The position numbers were made by a program, and so were the translations under genes. The notes below the pieces were generated by a model. That model made no database searches. It worked only from the letters and a program-made list of their open reading frames with translations, and had not been told where the DNA came from. Shown in pieces: positions 23,480 to 35,366 of a stretch of 64,000 nucleotides of DNA (position 1 is its first letter; each line of letters begins with the position of its first letter). Origin of the DNA: Prorocentrum cordatum (lineage: Eukaryota; Sar; Dinophyceae; Prorocentrales; Prorocentraceae). The stretch spans positions 186,001-250,000 of the forward strand of contig CAUYUJ010014206.1 in NCBI GenBank assembly GCA_963575745.1, in the 5' to 3' direction.

Positions 23480-26400
23480 CGGAGCCCCCCCGCCGAGCTG
23501 CCAAGGCGGCAGCAGGCGCTCTCGCCGGGGCCGCCGCTGCCCGACCGCGCGGGGAGTCCATGCCAGATGCGGGGCGCACATCAGAGAAGCCCATGGGCAC
23601 CGAGATGCATATGCTGCGGGCTGGCCACCCCGGTTCCGGCGGTGTCCTCGGCGGCGACGACGGCGAGATTAGATCCCGCCTGGGCAGAGGCGCGGGCGGC
23701 GATGCTGGCGCTCACGAGGGCGCCGAACCCGAGAACTGGCACGACGACCGCGCGCGGGTGCCATCGCATCGAGATCGGAGATTCTCTCGGCCAGTTCAGA
23801 CAGGAGTGCGAGCTCGCCTTCGCCCGCGCAGCAGCAGCCGCAACCCGTGCCTCGATGGCCCCGATCGGCGAAGCCCGGCGTCGACACGCGGAGTCCATCG
23901 AGGGAGCGCTAAAGGAGGCAGCGGCACCAGCGACGGCGAGCACCAAGCCCGAGCTCGCCGACTTCGAGAAGCGCATCCATGGCCAACTCGACAGGTTCGG
24001 CACGGCGCAGCGAACGCGACAAGAAGCTGGAAGACCGCGACAAGCAGCGCGCCGACCTCCAGCGGCAGATGGAGCAGCTGCGCAAGGGCTTGGCCCTCGC
24101 CGGATGCGCCCCGCAGCCGCCCGAGTTCGCGGACAGGGGTTTTGAGCGAGTGGTCGACCCAGCGATCCTCGAGGTCACGGCTCCTGGCCCAAGGCCCCCA
24201 CCAGGGTAGCACCTGGTCGGCGCGTGCCGCTTTGGAGGGCGAACCGCAGTCAGAACTATTCGCAGTGCGTTTAGCCCGGCTCGTTCGGGGGGCAACCGAA
24301 GACAAGGGCGGGCGGGCGCGCTTCCCAGTTCGAGCTGTGGAAGGACCACCCATGTCACTTCACGTCGGGCCAGGCGTGCCGCAATGTCAAATGCGCAGAA
24401 ATCCCGGGCAAGCGCGTCCTGGCGGTCTTCTTTGACATTCCCGATGCGCGACCTCATCCACCCCGTCGTTTGCCCAGATGCCCAGCCCGAGCGAAGCCTT
24501 TGAGAGATTCCTCCAGCTGCGGCGCGAGGTGTATTTTGAACGGATTGCGGCGAGATCTGCCTCGAAAGGCATCTCGCTTGCGACGTGGAACGTTCATGCG
24601 CGCCTCCGCTGGCGGGGTGGCATGGCGCTCGAGAAGGCAGACTTCTTGCGGCAGCGCGACCTCTCCCGCGCATTCGCCGCAGTCTAGGAGGCGCGCCAGA
24701 GCAAGCGGCAGATCAAAGTGCTCATGAGAAGGATCGCGCCGCACTCGAAGGTCTTCTGCTCCTTCTACGACCGAGCGGACGGACGCCAGGACGGGCGGCG
24801 CTGCCGCCGCCATCCCACTGTCGGACGCCGCCACCGGCACATCCAGAGCAATCGCCCATGCGAGGGGGGCGCGTGTTGATGGTCAAATTCAGAGCAGCCG
24901 ATGCAGGGCTCCGCCACTATAACAGTCACAATAATGACCTCTCCCAGCGTCGGACGCACGCACTCCGGAAGGCCGTGGCCGCCCGCGTCGCACGGGCGCA
25001 AGCGGCGCGAAGCAAGCGGCCACTCATCATCGCGCGTCGTGAACTACGCGGCCCATCGCCCACCTCGATATGACAGCCTGCGCGCCCACTGTCTAGCCCA
25101 AAACACAACGGCGGCAAGTGCCGCGTCGCGCGCGCGAAGCAGGTCCTATGCAGGCTAGTCGAGCTCGCGTCAGACGACCCGTTCCACTTCTGCAAGGACA
25201 CGGGCAACCTTTCCAGTCTAGACAGGATCTGGACAGCAACGCACGCGTGGATTATCAACGAGCCGAGCATCAAAGGTTCCGTGGACAGTGCTCCCAGGCC
25301 GCTTCGCAACCGCGGAAGCTGCCAGGGAGGTGTCCTGTAGGCCCAGCTCCACTAGGGCTGGCGAATCCCGTCAAATTATGGGAAAGTCGCGCTCGCTAAG
25401 CAATCCACACTGAATGCGCTGCGACATAATGAACTGATGGTTGAAGCAGAGCTTCTGGAAATGATGGAGTGTCGTGCGACCGGGGTCGACGACGTGGTCT
25501 CTCAGCTCGCCCTGGCCAGGCAAGCCGCGCGCTCGGTCCGGCGCAACAGCTGCAGGCTGTGCCGGCGCATTGCCGGCTCATCATTGGAAGTTGCGGCCTG
25601 CGCGACGGCGATCGGCAACGTAGTCGCTGTCGCGCGCCCCGCCTTTTCCAGAGTTGGATTGGGCGGAGTCGCGCTCGCGCCGCGGAGAAGGACATCTTCC
25701 CGGCCCAAGTCGAGACCACCTAGGCCCGCAGGAAGGACGCAAGGGCGAGCGGCCGCAACTGAGCGACGCGCGCAGCTCTGAGCGCGCTGCCTGGCGTCAG
25801 GGAAGGAAATCGAGTTCACCTCCACCAACGTGATCAGCTTCAGAACCGCCCGCGCTACTGGGCGCCGACCATCGCCAAGTGCGACATCGCCCCCCGCGCG
25901 GCGCGGCGTTGCATCCGCCGACACCTGGTCGCACCCGCAGGCCAGGGGCTGCCTCCACCCAATCCTGGCAACGTGACCAGGACAGCGCACCGCGTGGTGG
26001 CAGTCCGTTCAACACCTGGGGTCGGTGGATTGCCCTACCGCGCCTGGGCGGCCATGTTTCCTTGCTGCAAAGTTTTTTGAGAGTCAGTACTCTGGCTGAT
26101 GAGTGGCGAGCAACTGCACCGCTTCTCGGGTGCGTTTATAGTTATAGCTCTACATGCTGACGGCCATCCTGACAGAGGCGCAACAAGTGGGTCCAACGCA
26201 GTGCGCGCGCTCGGACTACGCAGCACCAACGCGCAGCTCACCGCGGCGATGCCCAACGCAGCCATCACCCCACTCGCGAAGGCCAGCGTTCCTCCCTCGC
26301 GGACGGGGGTCGTACCTGGCAGGCGCTACACGGACGGCGTGCTGTAGTTGGACGGGGAGGCGCGCATCGCCGGATTCATGCCGGGCGTTCGTGCCGAGCG

Positions 26401-26605
26401 CCCATTTTTGTTGGTTTTTGTGTTCGGCCCCGGATTCAAGAGCCTGTCGCAGGAGCTTATCATGCTCGTCCTCGAAGAGCTCTCGGCGCCCTCTGCGGTT
26501 CTACCCGCTGTTCGCAGCCTCGTCGCAGCAATGGCGGCTGTGGGTGGCATGCTGGTCGCGCTGTTCACCGTCACCCGTGGCATCATTCGTGGTGGGCCTT
26601 CTTAA
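23480..26605 (+). pseudogene. Third LINE, 5' part: coiled coil, EEP endonuclease and RT fingers
   Basis: Frames alternate but order is coherent. A Cys-containing segment (23580-23650) is followed by a coiled coil (ELADFEKRIHGQLDRFG, then KLEDRDKQRADLQRQMEQLRKGLA, 23950-24100). GISLATWNVHARLRW near 24565-24610 resembles the start of an EEP (APE-type) endonuclease. LVELASDDPFHFCKDTGNLSSLDRIW and the following THAWIINEPSIKGSVDSAP (about 25156-25300) form its C-terminal part. RT fingers follow: GVVPGRRYTDGVL (near 26305-26346), a TAG, then LDGEARIAGFMPGVRAERPF and SLSQELIMLVLEEL (26349-26490). Homology ends near 26605, before the palm motifs. This is a decayed non-LTR retrotransposon. Confidence 0.68.
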
Positions 26606-27900
26606 AAAACTTTCCCCAACGCAACACAGGTTACTTGTGCCGCCCCCCCCCTTTGGGCAACGCTAGCGATCGTAGAGGGCGGGGGAGCTTGCTCCCCCCC
26701 CCCCCCATGTTAAGGGGGCGGGCCCCCCGCAGGTATGACGCTGTGTCCACAGGCGTGGCGTGGTGCTACAAGGTATGCTTCGGTGATCACAAGTGTGGTT
26801 GGCGTTCGCAGGCTCTCCGCCTCTGGCGGCGCCGAACTCACAGGCTTGGTGCGGTGCTGAAAAGCATGCTTCGGTGCTCGCATGTGTGATGCGGCGTTTG
26901 CAGGCCATCGCGGCGCGCATAGGTCAGGCGGACTCACTGCCAATGTACCCTAGCCGGAGGGCGGCGGGTCGGGGGACCGATATCGAGCGGCTTTCGGCCC
27001 AAAGGGCGTTCGGAGTTGAATGCGGCGCAAGGGCCTGTTTCGGGCCCCAGGGCCCGCAGAATCGAAACCACGGCGCGAAATCGATATCGAAGACGGGGTC
27101 GAAAGCTTCCAGAGTCTTCCGGGAGCGGATCTCGTTCAAGATTGCACGATCCACGGGGTGTCAGGACCAACGCCGACGTCATCGCGACACGGATCTACCG
27201 TACCGTGCCCAGCGCAATGGAGAAAACGACGAGTGGACCGCCCCCCATCTCCTCCGACCTCTTTTCCACGTCCTCCCGAGTCTTCAATTTCATCCTACCT
27301 CATCCCGCCTCCACCCGCCTCCACCCGCCCCCATCCCGCGTCCCTTCTCCCCCAACTCGCCCCCGAATCCTCCCACCTTTTCTCCCGTTTCCTCCCACCT
27401 TCTACCACGTCCTTCTGGATCTTCCCACTTTCTCCCACGTCCCCCCGATTCGTGTCGCTTCATCCCACGTCAGCCCATTTCGTCCCATCCCCTCCCACAT
27501 GTTCCAGGGCGTTCCTGCCTCATTCCAGTTCCCCGCGCCGCCTCCTGCCATTTCCCACCCGTGTCCACGTTCTGTGTCACAAGCGCTCTGGTGCACGCGA
27601 GCAACGTGGTGTACGCAGGCGTTGTTGCGCACGCGGCTGCTGCAGTTTACATCGGGTTTGCGGTTTACATTGGCGACGTGGTGTTGCGGTGCACGCAACC
27701 GCTCTGGTGTTCGGGGGCCTGGTGTACACAGGCGGCGCATTGTTGCGCGCAGGCATTGAGCTGTGTCGTGTGCGCGAGGACTGTGTCGCACGCAGTCGAT
27801 TCATGCGCCGGTGGCGCGGACGCACCCTGGCGGATGCACGCCGCGTCTGCCGTCGCGGTTACCTTTCCGCCCGACCCCCCCCCGAGGTAACGACCGTTAC
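26606..27900. repeat. Low-complexity block separating the two LINE halves
   Basis: 26640-26710 is a G/C run region. 26720-26900 has GT-rich degenerate repeats (TGCTTCGGTG). 27235-27560 is pyrimidine-rich with a loose ~15-bp period (TCCTCCCACCTTCTCCCACG). 27580-27830 has repeats of GTGCACGCG and GTTGTTGCGC. ORFs crossing it are compositional. Confidence 0.6.
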
Positions 27901-27949
27901 CTTGGAAAGGAATAAGAACGTTCAGAAGGCCGCGCACTCTCGGGCTCCC

Positions 27950-29690
27950 CGCATGCGCTCGCCAATATCCCCATCGCCGCCCCATTGGGGGCCATGCTGG
28001 AAACGACTTCGCCAGGCAGGTTCAGCGCGCGCGGGCGACATTGTAGGCGCTCTTTTCTCCCGCAGCAGCCTCCCGAAGCTCGAGAAGGTGATGGACCCGG
28101 CGGCTATGCATGCCGCGCTGCATTCAAAGACGGCGAAATGCAAGGTGGTTCAGCTGGAGGGCGCGTGCGATCACCAACTCTTCGCGACTGTCAGTGACGC
28201 CATCCGACAGGTGGTACCAGCATGGAAGGACTTCGCGGTGGTCGGCCACCTGTTTTACCTGGGCTTTGGGTTGGGGCCCTCTGCCGACCTCGCCCTCGAC
28301 TGGAAGGCCCCGGGCACAAGTTCAAATATCGATCGAGTTGCAGCGCTGGCGGCGGCGGCGGCCGCTCCAACAAGCACAAACGCCTGGCTCTACAACGCGC
28401 GCGCGATCTCGAACCTCAGCTACATCGCCCAGCTGGTGCCGCTTCTCACCTGCTGCGCCTCCGAGGAGATCCACCGGCTGGTCAAGGTTTGCAGGCGCGC
28501 GGGAGGCACCTTGCGTTTGGTGGACTATTGTTGTCTGTGCGAATGGGGAGGGCCACAAGTTTCTGTCGGCTCGGTGCATGGCCCAGGCTGCAATCATCTG
28601 ATCAGCCTTGATCGCCCACCCGAGGGCGACGGAATTTCAGCATCGCCTCGTTGCCGCGGCTAGTGAGTGGATAGATTAATTAGTTCTGGCAGAGCTCCCG
28701 TCAACGCCAGGACTTTCATTCTGGATCACGCCCGCCCACGCCTCCGCGCTTGACGAGGTCCAGAAAAAAAGGCACCCTGAAACATCGGCCGTGCATGGGC
28801 CTTCGCAAGTTTCTGCAGCAATCAGGGCCAAACTAGCACCGCTGAACACCACTAGCAAGTACCAAAACGTTGGCTACGACACCTTGGCCGCGGAGTGGCA
28901 CCAGTTGAAGTTGTGGGCTATCCCACAGCGCCCCCCCCCCGTACGTAGCAGGCCATCACCATTCCGTTTTTTATCCAACGCTGGACCAGGTGACTCCCCG
29001 ACCGCAATGACAATATCCGACGCGCGCCATTTCGGCGCGCGCAGCAGGTGCTGGCGTCGATCCCCCCCGCATGGTCACAGGCGTTTCTGGTTGGTGGCTG
29101 GCCAGCGTCGCGGCGGACCCCCCGCCCCAGCGGCAAACGCCCATGCATTTTCCGCTGCGGGAGCGGTTTCGACGACGCGCCTCACCTGCTCTCTTGCCCC
29201 AGGCCCATGTGCGGACTGACCGTGGCACGGCCTGGTGTGCGAGTATTTCTGGACAGCGACCCGCTGCTGCGGCGGGGCATACTCGGTCCCGGGGGAAAAC
29301 GTCTCGACCTCCTGCTGCGCGCGCACCTGCCTACATCATCCTGCGGTCCAGAAGTTGGACTCCCCCCCTCGAGCTCGAGGGGCCGCGAATGGGGGCACGA
29401 ACGCGGCCTACTGCGGCGGTCCTGGCCGCGGCGTGGCGGACTGGGGGTGGGGCCATATTTTTGGTGCGTCACTTCGGGCGGACAACCAAGCGGAGCTTAT
29501 TACCGACCCTGGTCTGCCAGTGAACGCCTATGCCAACTCATGAACCGCCGTTGGGGCCAGCAACCCGCCGCCTGCGGCAAGCAAGCGCAAAACCACGAAA
29601 TGCGCCTGGCGAGCGGGACCTTCCAACCAACGAGCGTCCACGAAGGCCAACGCAGATCCGTATTTGTGCTCGCCTGACGGACACTTGCAA
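27950..29690 (+). pseudogene. Third LINE, 3' part: RT thumb and C-terminal Cys/His motif
   Basis: One frame (to 28663) reads MDPAAMHAALHSKTAKCKVV, HLFYLGFGLGPSADLALDWK, IDRVAALAA...NARAISNLSYIAQLVPL. This matches the post-palm region of LINE RTs, with the YLG-type block and the NARA..LSYIAQ helix. In other frames, 29130-29290 gives CIFRCGSGFDDAPHLLSCPRP, a C-x3-C...H..C motif usual near the end of such ORFs. It is on the same strand as the 5' part at 23480-26605 and starts where that part leaves off apart from the missing palm, so both are probably one element split by the repeat block. Confidence 0.62.
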
Positions 29691-30280
29691 GTGTACCAAG
29701 TCTGTCGGAGACCGCACGTGTTTACCCACGTGCATGCCTTTCGCCAAAAACGCACTGGTGGGCTGTCCAAGACCAAATTCCGCCACAGGATGGAGCAGCT
29801 CAGGGGCATGCTTGACCGCCGACGCCAATCGGTCCGCACTGAACGGGCTGGCCTACGTGCGGGCTTCAGAATCAATCAGCATGCGCTTGAACAAATGCAG
29901 GGCTGGGTTTCCAGCCTGACATAAAACACACATGCTCGTTTGAGCAATATGTTCCTGCGCTCGTTGCTGAAACAGCTGAGGCTGCACCCGAACGGCTCCG
30001 GGCACGTTCGTATATGGCGTTGTAGATGGCCTTTTCTATTCATGCACTCCTCGCTCCACACCTCGAAGATCAAATAATGGTGTTGCTGGAATGAAGTGTT
30101 CAACGTATCTACGCGCGCCACGGCGGCGTTGCCGCCCTCGAACATATAGCAGCACCTACCAGCAACCTGCATGCGCACTCTGCCCGGGCAAGGCATTCCT
30201 CGCGCCCGAACTGCACGTGCAATAATCCGCCACGCGCGCCCGCGGTGCAAAGCGCTTCCCACCTGGCGGCCCGACAAAAA
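29530..30280 (-). other. Minus-strand coding-like segment, unknown
   Basis: 29528-29875 on the minus strand contains VNTCGLRQTWYTCKCPSGEH followed by KYGSALAFVDARWLEG. 29876-30277 contains SEECMNRKGHLQRHIRTCPE, a C...H-x3-H...C arrangement like a zinc finger. Composition is protein-like compared with the other frames, but no family is recognised and frames change between the pieces. Confidence 0.35.
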
Positions 30281-30860
30281 CTATGCGTAAACGTAAAACC
30301 ACGCCTGGAAATGCCGCCCCGAAGTGCAGCAGGCGAACGGAAGTGGGGGGGGGGGCCGCGGGCGGCCCGATATTTAGGACAGAAAGCACACGACCGTCAA
30401 CATCTCCCCAGCAAGCGCATTGATGCGGCGCCCTCGCGCCATCGACATTCTTTCTGGTCGCGAAGAACTTCTTCGCTCCGAGGGATTTGCAGAGAGTGGA
30501 GTTCTGAACGGCGAACGATTGTAACGTTCGGTCCAGGTTGCCCGCGCCGACCTCGCAGTAGACGCCTCCGCCGGCAAGGGGCACGCGCGCCCAGTCCAAG
30601 GAGCAGCTCGAGACATTGCGACAATTCGCGCGGAGGCTCCTGCCGAACACCAGCGGTGATGGATTGCAGTGCAATCCTATGCTCTGCCTCCTCTTCTTGA
30701 ACTTGTCCTTGCCCAGCGCGCCGCTCAATGTTTCCAATCGGCCGGCCATTGCCCAGTGAGATTCGCCCGCGTGGCGGGCGGATTCGCTAGGCATCGCTCC
30801 CTCGCGACGGTGAAGATATCCGCCTGGTCGAATCCTCGTTGCGTCACCCGAGAGCATGTT
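30156..30860 (-). CDS. Minus-strand ORF of unknown function
   Basis: A frame open from about 31127 down to 30156. Only the part below about 30860 looks like a protein (GRLETLSGALGKDKFKKRRQ, ANCRNVSSCSLDWARVPLAG, VYCEVGAGNLDRTLQSFAV). The upstream part translates the G/C-run repeat. No domain recognised; it overlaps the previous segment and could be part of a decayed element. Confidence 0.3.
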   Translation of the reverse strand, partial: NMLSGDATRIRPGGYLHRREGAMPSESARHAGESHWAMAGRLETLSGALGKDKFKKRRQSIGLHCNPSPLVFGRSLRANCRNVSSCSLDWARVPLAGGGVYCEVGAGNLDRTLQSFAVQNSTLCKSLGAKKFFATRKNVDGARAPHQCACWGDVDGRVLSVLNIGPPAAPPPTSVRLLHFGAAFPGVVLRLRIVFVGPPGGKRFAPRARVADYCTCSSGARNALPGQSAHAGCW

Positions 30861-30939
30861 CCCGCCATTTGACTGCGCGCAGGCCCGCCAGCTCCCGGCG
30901 GGGGGGCGGGGGGGCAACGGGCCCACGCAGATTTTTTTG

Positions 30940-31640
30940 AGGGGGGGGGGAGGGAATTCCACCAGCCCTCTGGGCGTAGGTGTCCTAGGGAGGCCCCTCT
31001 TCCAACCCTCATCTTCCCCCCCTTCGGGGAGGGGCTTGCCCGCCCCCCGACCCCCTTCCCCTTGGGCCTGGGCGGCGGGGGGGGGGGGCGGGCGCGGCGC
31101 GGCGCTGGGGCGCCCAGGCTGGCCCAAGACGGCTTCGGGAGGGCGCCCGGGGGCCCCGGATGAGCTCCAAAGGCAGCGCGCGACGCATCAAGGCGGTTCC
31201 GTAAATTCTCCTAGAGGTCTCCAAGAGGCCCTAGCAACGTCCCAAGACGGCCCCAAGAAGGCCTCGCAGGAGGCCACCGAAGTCAACGTTCTTCTATGGA
31301 ATCTCAATGATCGTTGCGTTCTCGCTCTCTCGCTTCCGATGGCCATCCGAGGCCTCGAGGCGGCTCCGAGGCGGCCCGCGGGGCCCCGGGTTCTGCCCGA
31401 GAAAGCCCCGAGACTGCCCCAAGAGCGCCCATGAGCGCCCCGAGAAAGTTGCGAGATAGGCCCAGGATGGGGCGACGGGGGATGGGGGGGGGGCGGGGGA
31501 AGCGGGGGCGCGGGGCGCTGTCTCTTCGATGCGAGGGCCCCAACCCAGCGCCACAGGATGGTGGGGGAAAAAGGGCCGGCGGTTGGAATGGCGCGCAAAC
31601 GAGTAGTGAAACGGTCAGAGAACGTCGCGCGCGCAAGCGA
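30940..31640 (-). repeat. Dispersed repeat, copy 2, inverted relative to copy 1
   Basis: CCACCAGCCCTCTGGGCGTA (30959-30978) is the near inverse of 22972-22995. Then the same G/C-run section, CCCAAGACGGCCCCAAGAAG, and GATGGCCATCCGAGGCCTCG (31337-31356), the inverse of the GAGGCCTCGAGAGCCCATC block. Order is fully reversed over about 0.7 kb. Confidence 0.75.
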
Positions 31641-32325
31641 TCAGGCAACTACTTGTTAGTAGTTTACGCAGTTATGGATTTAAGTCTACGTCGTCGTTCA
31701 TAATCACCGTGCAACTGAATATCAAAGGTATAAGTTTCAGGTGATTTCATCGAAGTTATAGTGAGAATGCGGGGCTATACGTTGTGTTGTGCATGTTATA
31801 ACTTGGCGCGCGATAGTTATAGTTTGCGTTGTATGGAAGGTTATGGGCACGGTAGCGGCAACGCCGAAAAAGCAGTGCCAGCGAGAGGCCGCGCCGGCGG
31901 CGGAAGGCGCGCGGCGCCTCGCTCCGGCCGGAGCCGGGGGGGGCCAGGAGTTACCCGAGGGTCAGGGCGCTTCGGGGGCGCCGAGCGTCGCCCCCTAAGC
32001 CGCCCGCGCCGGGCCGCCCAGCGGGGGCGGGGAGGCCGCCCTCGAGGGGGTCAAGGGCGGGCCCCCCGCGCTGGCCGACGCCGGGATAGCCGAGGCCACC
32101 CGCCCAATTCAATCCCGGACGCCGCCTCGGGGGCGGGGGCCACCTCGCCCGCGCAGGCAAGTAGCTCAGGCGCCCCGGGGGGGCCCGTGAGCCAACCTCG
32201 CGCAGGGGCGGGCCCCCTCGCCCCCGCGATCTGGCAGAGGCCCCCCGGCCCAGCTGCGCAGAGGGCGGCGGAGGGGCAGCCGGGCCTCTTCTACCCTGGG
32301 CCCCCGCGGAGCGCCCCGAGACGGA
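31641..32325. other. AT-rich island followed by GC-rich non-assigned sequence
   Basis: 31660-31850 is unusually AT-rich for this window (GTTATAACTTGG, GATAGTTATAG) and contains repeated GTTATA words. From 31860 the sequence returns to very high GC. No gene seen. Confidence 0.4.
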
Positions 32326-33330
32326 ATGGGGGCCCGAAGTTCTAGGCGGGGGCGGAGCCCTGCGGCCGGCCGGGGCGCGGGGAGGAGGAATGCTTCCCTC
32401 CCCGTATCCGAAGGAGATGGCGACCCCGGACGGGCCGCGGGCCCCCTTCGCTTCCCGGACACCCGCGCTCGCGGAGCGCGCCCGAGCCCGGGGGGTAACC
32501 GCTCTGGACAGGGGGGGGCTTTCTCGAGCCACCGCGGCTGCGAGATGAGCGGGGGCGGGTGCCCGCGTGTCCGCCATGACCCCCCCGCGGGGAATGGCGC
32601 GCCAGCGCCTGCCATGGCCGAGCTGGCGCGGAAGGGGGGGGCGCGGGGGGCGCGAGGGCGAGTCGCCGCGGAAGAACCCCCCCGCAGGCTCGCGGCCCTG
32701 CGAGCGGCAGAGCCCCTTCAGGACGACGACGGGGCCGCCCCCTTCCACGTCCAGCATTGGGGCGCCGCTCGGGGCGAGCGCGACTGGTTCGCCCCGAAAG
32801 AGGGTCTGGGGGAGCTGCTCGACGAGTTTCAGCAGGGTTGGACTGCGCGTTCACGGACAACCACAGCGCGACGGAGTCGGAGCGCGGAGAGGAGGAGCAG
32901 GCGCGAGATGCATGAATGGATGTGGCGGGCCAGGGCCCCGAGGTGCAACTGTTTTTCGCTTGGGCCCCGCCGCGGCATTTGGAATCCTACATCTGCAACC
33001 GCCTCTTGGAGGGGAATCTCGACGGGGGCAAGGGCCCCGATCTGCTGGGTGCCTTTTCGGACGACGGCGGGCGGGCCGAACCCGAGAGGTTTGCGGATCA
33101 GCTGGATTAGGCTCCGCGCCCGGCCAGCCTGGCGCGGGGAGGGGGCGCGACGCCTGGCGACCATCTGGGCCGCGCGGGCCGCGCGCCCCCCCCCCCCCCC
33201 CCCCCCGCAAAGGAGAGGCCAGGGGCGGCAAGGGGGCCCTGCGCACGGGCGGGGTGGAGTGGGACATCCTCGACCTGCAGGACAAATTGCCCTTGGGAGC
33301 GGTATTCGGTATTCGGCCCTCCTGAAATGG
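32326..33330 (+). CDS. GC-rich ORFs of unknown function, frames broken
   Basis: Segment 32700-32850 reads LQDDDGAAPFHVQHWGAARG and EGLGELLDEFQQGW. It continues in another frame (32850-33110) as EMHEWMDVAGQGPEVQLFFAW and LESYICNRLLEGNLDGGKGP, ending TAG at 33108. A third frame after a 20-nt C run gives GVEWDILDLQDKLPLGAVFG. These look like pieces of one acidic soluble protein whose frame is disturbed at homopolymers. No domain recognised. Confidence 0.3.
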
Positions 33331-33432
33331 CTAGGCCTGGAGGTGCCCATCGAGCGAAATCAGGGCTTGCTCTTATAAGCGCGGCGGCTGCTTCGTCGGG
33401 ATGGGAAGGGCGCGCCCCCTTCTTGAGGAGGT

Positions 33433-34377
33433 GTGGGAACATGCCAAAGCAGCTCACTGGAAATGCTTGATAAGGCCCCGCGGGCCCATGAGTCCTTGGA
33501 GAAGCCGCAGCGCGCCCCCCTCTCAACGAGGCCGAGGCGCGGATCTACATCGACGACGCAGTGGCCCCCCCACCACGTCAAGACCCACCGATGCCTAGCG
33601 GCCTTCCCCCCAAAGATACTCGTGGATGCCACCCATGCGGGCGTGCTCGTCGACTGCGGAGGGAAGGTGCGGGCCCGCGAGCTGCGGGGCCAGCGAGCGG
33701 GGGAGGGCTCGCCCCACGCGTGGACTTGCACGCGCCGCGCATGCGCTCGCGCGAAGCACCCCCCCACCGGGCGGCGCCGGCAGGGCCGGGAGGGTCGGGC
33801 CCCGGACCTCCCGACCCTCCAGGCTCCAGGAGGGGCTCGAGGAATCTACCGCAGTCATGAGGTTGGGAGGAGCACGTCGAAATCGAAGCGCAATTGGAGC
33901 CGCAAGTGGCTTGGGCAATTACGTCGAACGCCGGGGCTGCAAGGGCTGTGCACCCACCTCGCGCCGCCAGGCCCAGTTCCCCGCGCTCGGGGAGGCCCTG
34001 CGACTAGGAGGGGGGGGGGTCGCGACCCCGAGCCCGCGGCGCTCGGCGCGGAGCCCGCCACTGCGCGGGGCCCTCGTTTGGATGAGTTCGCCGGAACGGC
34101 GACGGCCGCCCGAGCCGCCAAGCGGCCGGGGTTCGAAGCCGACGAGCCCATGGAGTTCCATGAAGACCCCGTCTACCTCATGAAAAGGTGGCGGCGGGAG
34201 GACCGCGACCTCATGCTGTCAGAGGTCCGAGCAGCCCTCGCCGCCCAGGCGAATCTGCCCCCGGGGTTGAATGTAGCCAGCGCGTGGATGTTCGGGAACC
34301 CGCGCACCTCCTTCTGCGACCACAACACTACGGCACCTGGGGCAACCTGGCCGGGGGCGGCGAGGACCAATTGGTAG
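33433..34377 (+). CDS. 314-aa ORF of unknown function
   Basis: Open from 33433 to TAG 34375-34377. It contains FPPKILVDATHAGVLVDCGGK near 33603-33665, a Lys/Arg-rich middle, and a more globular C-terminus (EFHEDPVYLMKRWRREDRDLM, SEVRAALAAQANLPPGLNVA). No recognised domain. Alternative frames at 33490-33560 (LNEAEARIYIDDAVAPPPRQ) look equally protein-like, so the true frame may change here. Confidence 0.3.
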   Translation: MGTCQSSSLEMLDKAPRAHESLEKPQRAPLSTRPRRGSTSTTQWPPHHVKTHRCLAAFPPKILVDATHAGVLVDCGGKVRARELRGQRAGEGSPHAWTCTRRACARAKHPPTGRRRQGREGRAPDLPTLQAPGGARGIYRSHEVGRSTSKSKRNWSRKWLGQLRRTPGLQGLCTHLAPPGPVPRARGGPATRRGGGRDPEPAALGAEPATARGPRLDEFAGTATAARAAKRPGFEADEPMEFHEDPVYLMKRWRREDRDLMLSEVRAALAAQANLPPGLNVASAWMFGNPRTSFCDHNTTAPGATWPGAARTNW

Positions 34378-35263
34378 AGTTGAGGGCATCACCTGTGCCG
34401 AGTGTACCTAGTTCATTTTGGGGCTGCACATACATTTGCATGGGCTAGCTGCTGGAAAACCAGGCGCGCGGAGGGATCTTCCCCGAGACTCGCGATCTGT
34501 CATGCTTCCAGGAGGTCCTGAAAGCCACCGGAGCTGCCATCATCGCCGGGGGCACGTGCGCATGGGGGGCTAAAGCGTTCGGATGAGACCCAACGCGGAA
34601 CATTTTGCAGGAAGGGCTATTGGCTGGTCGTCTCCGCCAACCTGGCCCCCTTCTTCGCACCCCCGGCCCGCCCATGCCCGGGGCGCTCCGCCGCCCGCCA
34701 GCGCGTGGAGCTCCGTGGAAACGCCCCCAGCACCGAGTGCGAGAGAACCCGGGAGGCGGCCCAATGCCCATTTGCGCGCGCAGTGGCCCGCGCTTTGCGC
34801 AAGACCACTTAATCCCCGCCCGCCGAAGTCGTCGGGGAGGGCGGGCCGGGGGCCAGCTTGATGGTCTCCAGGACAGCAACCGGTGAACCCAGAGGGGTGG
34901 GATGGGGGGAAATTCGAGGCGGACGGAGGAAAAGCGATTAATTCGGATGAGGACCCAAGGGAGGGGCCACAGGTCGAGGCGACGCGGGGTGGCCCTTGGG
35001 CCCCCCCGCCGAGGGCGCCCCGGGCCCCCGGGGAGGAAAGGCGGCCGGAAGCAGCGAGGGGCTCGAGGGGGACCCGGGCGGGGGGGGCCCGGGAAAGGAC
35101 GCCCCCGCGAAGAAGTAGGCGCGCGCCCTATACGCGAGCATTGCCGCGGGACCCCCAGGCACGCCCTGGAAGCAAGGATGGGGGCCCGCCTGCGGGATGG
35201 GCTAATCCAGACTGCGGGATGCTGGGGGCGCGCGGTGGCCCTGCGCCGGGGCGCTTGGAAGGC
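34378..35263. other. No assignable gene
   Basis: GC-rich sequence with short ORFs on both strands and many G/C runs; nothing recognisable. Confidence 0.4.
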
Positions 35264-35366
35264 TAATCCAAAAGCCGCATTAAAGTGATAATGTTGCCCC
35301 TCTGCGACAGAGGGGTTGCGCGTGGAGGCCCTCTGTAACAGAGGGGGTGCCCTCTGTGACAGAGGG
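35264..35366 (+). repeat. Left terminal inverted repeat with three CCCTCTG palindromes
   Basis: TAATCCA, GCCGCATTAA (35274-35283) and GTGATAAT (35285-35292) are followed by palindromes CCCCTCTGCGACAGAGGGG (35297-35315), CCCTCTGTAACAGAGGG (35329-35345) and CCCTCTGTGACAGAGGG (35350-35366). The central base varies while the stems are kept. Confidence 0.8.

Noticed and set aside
34405-34426. CATTTTGGGGCT as a spliced-leader relic
   Set aside because: Only the CATTTTGG core matches and the rest of the 22 bases does not align.
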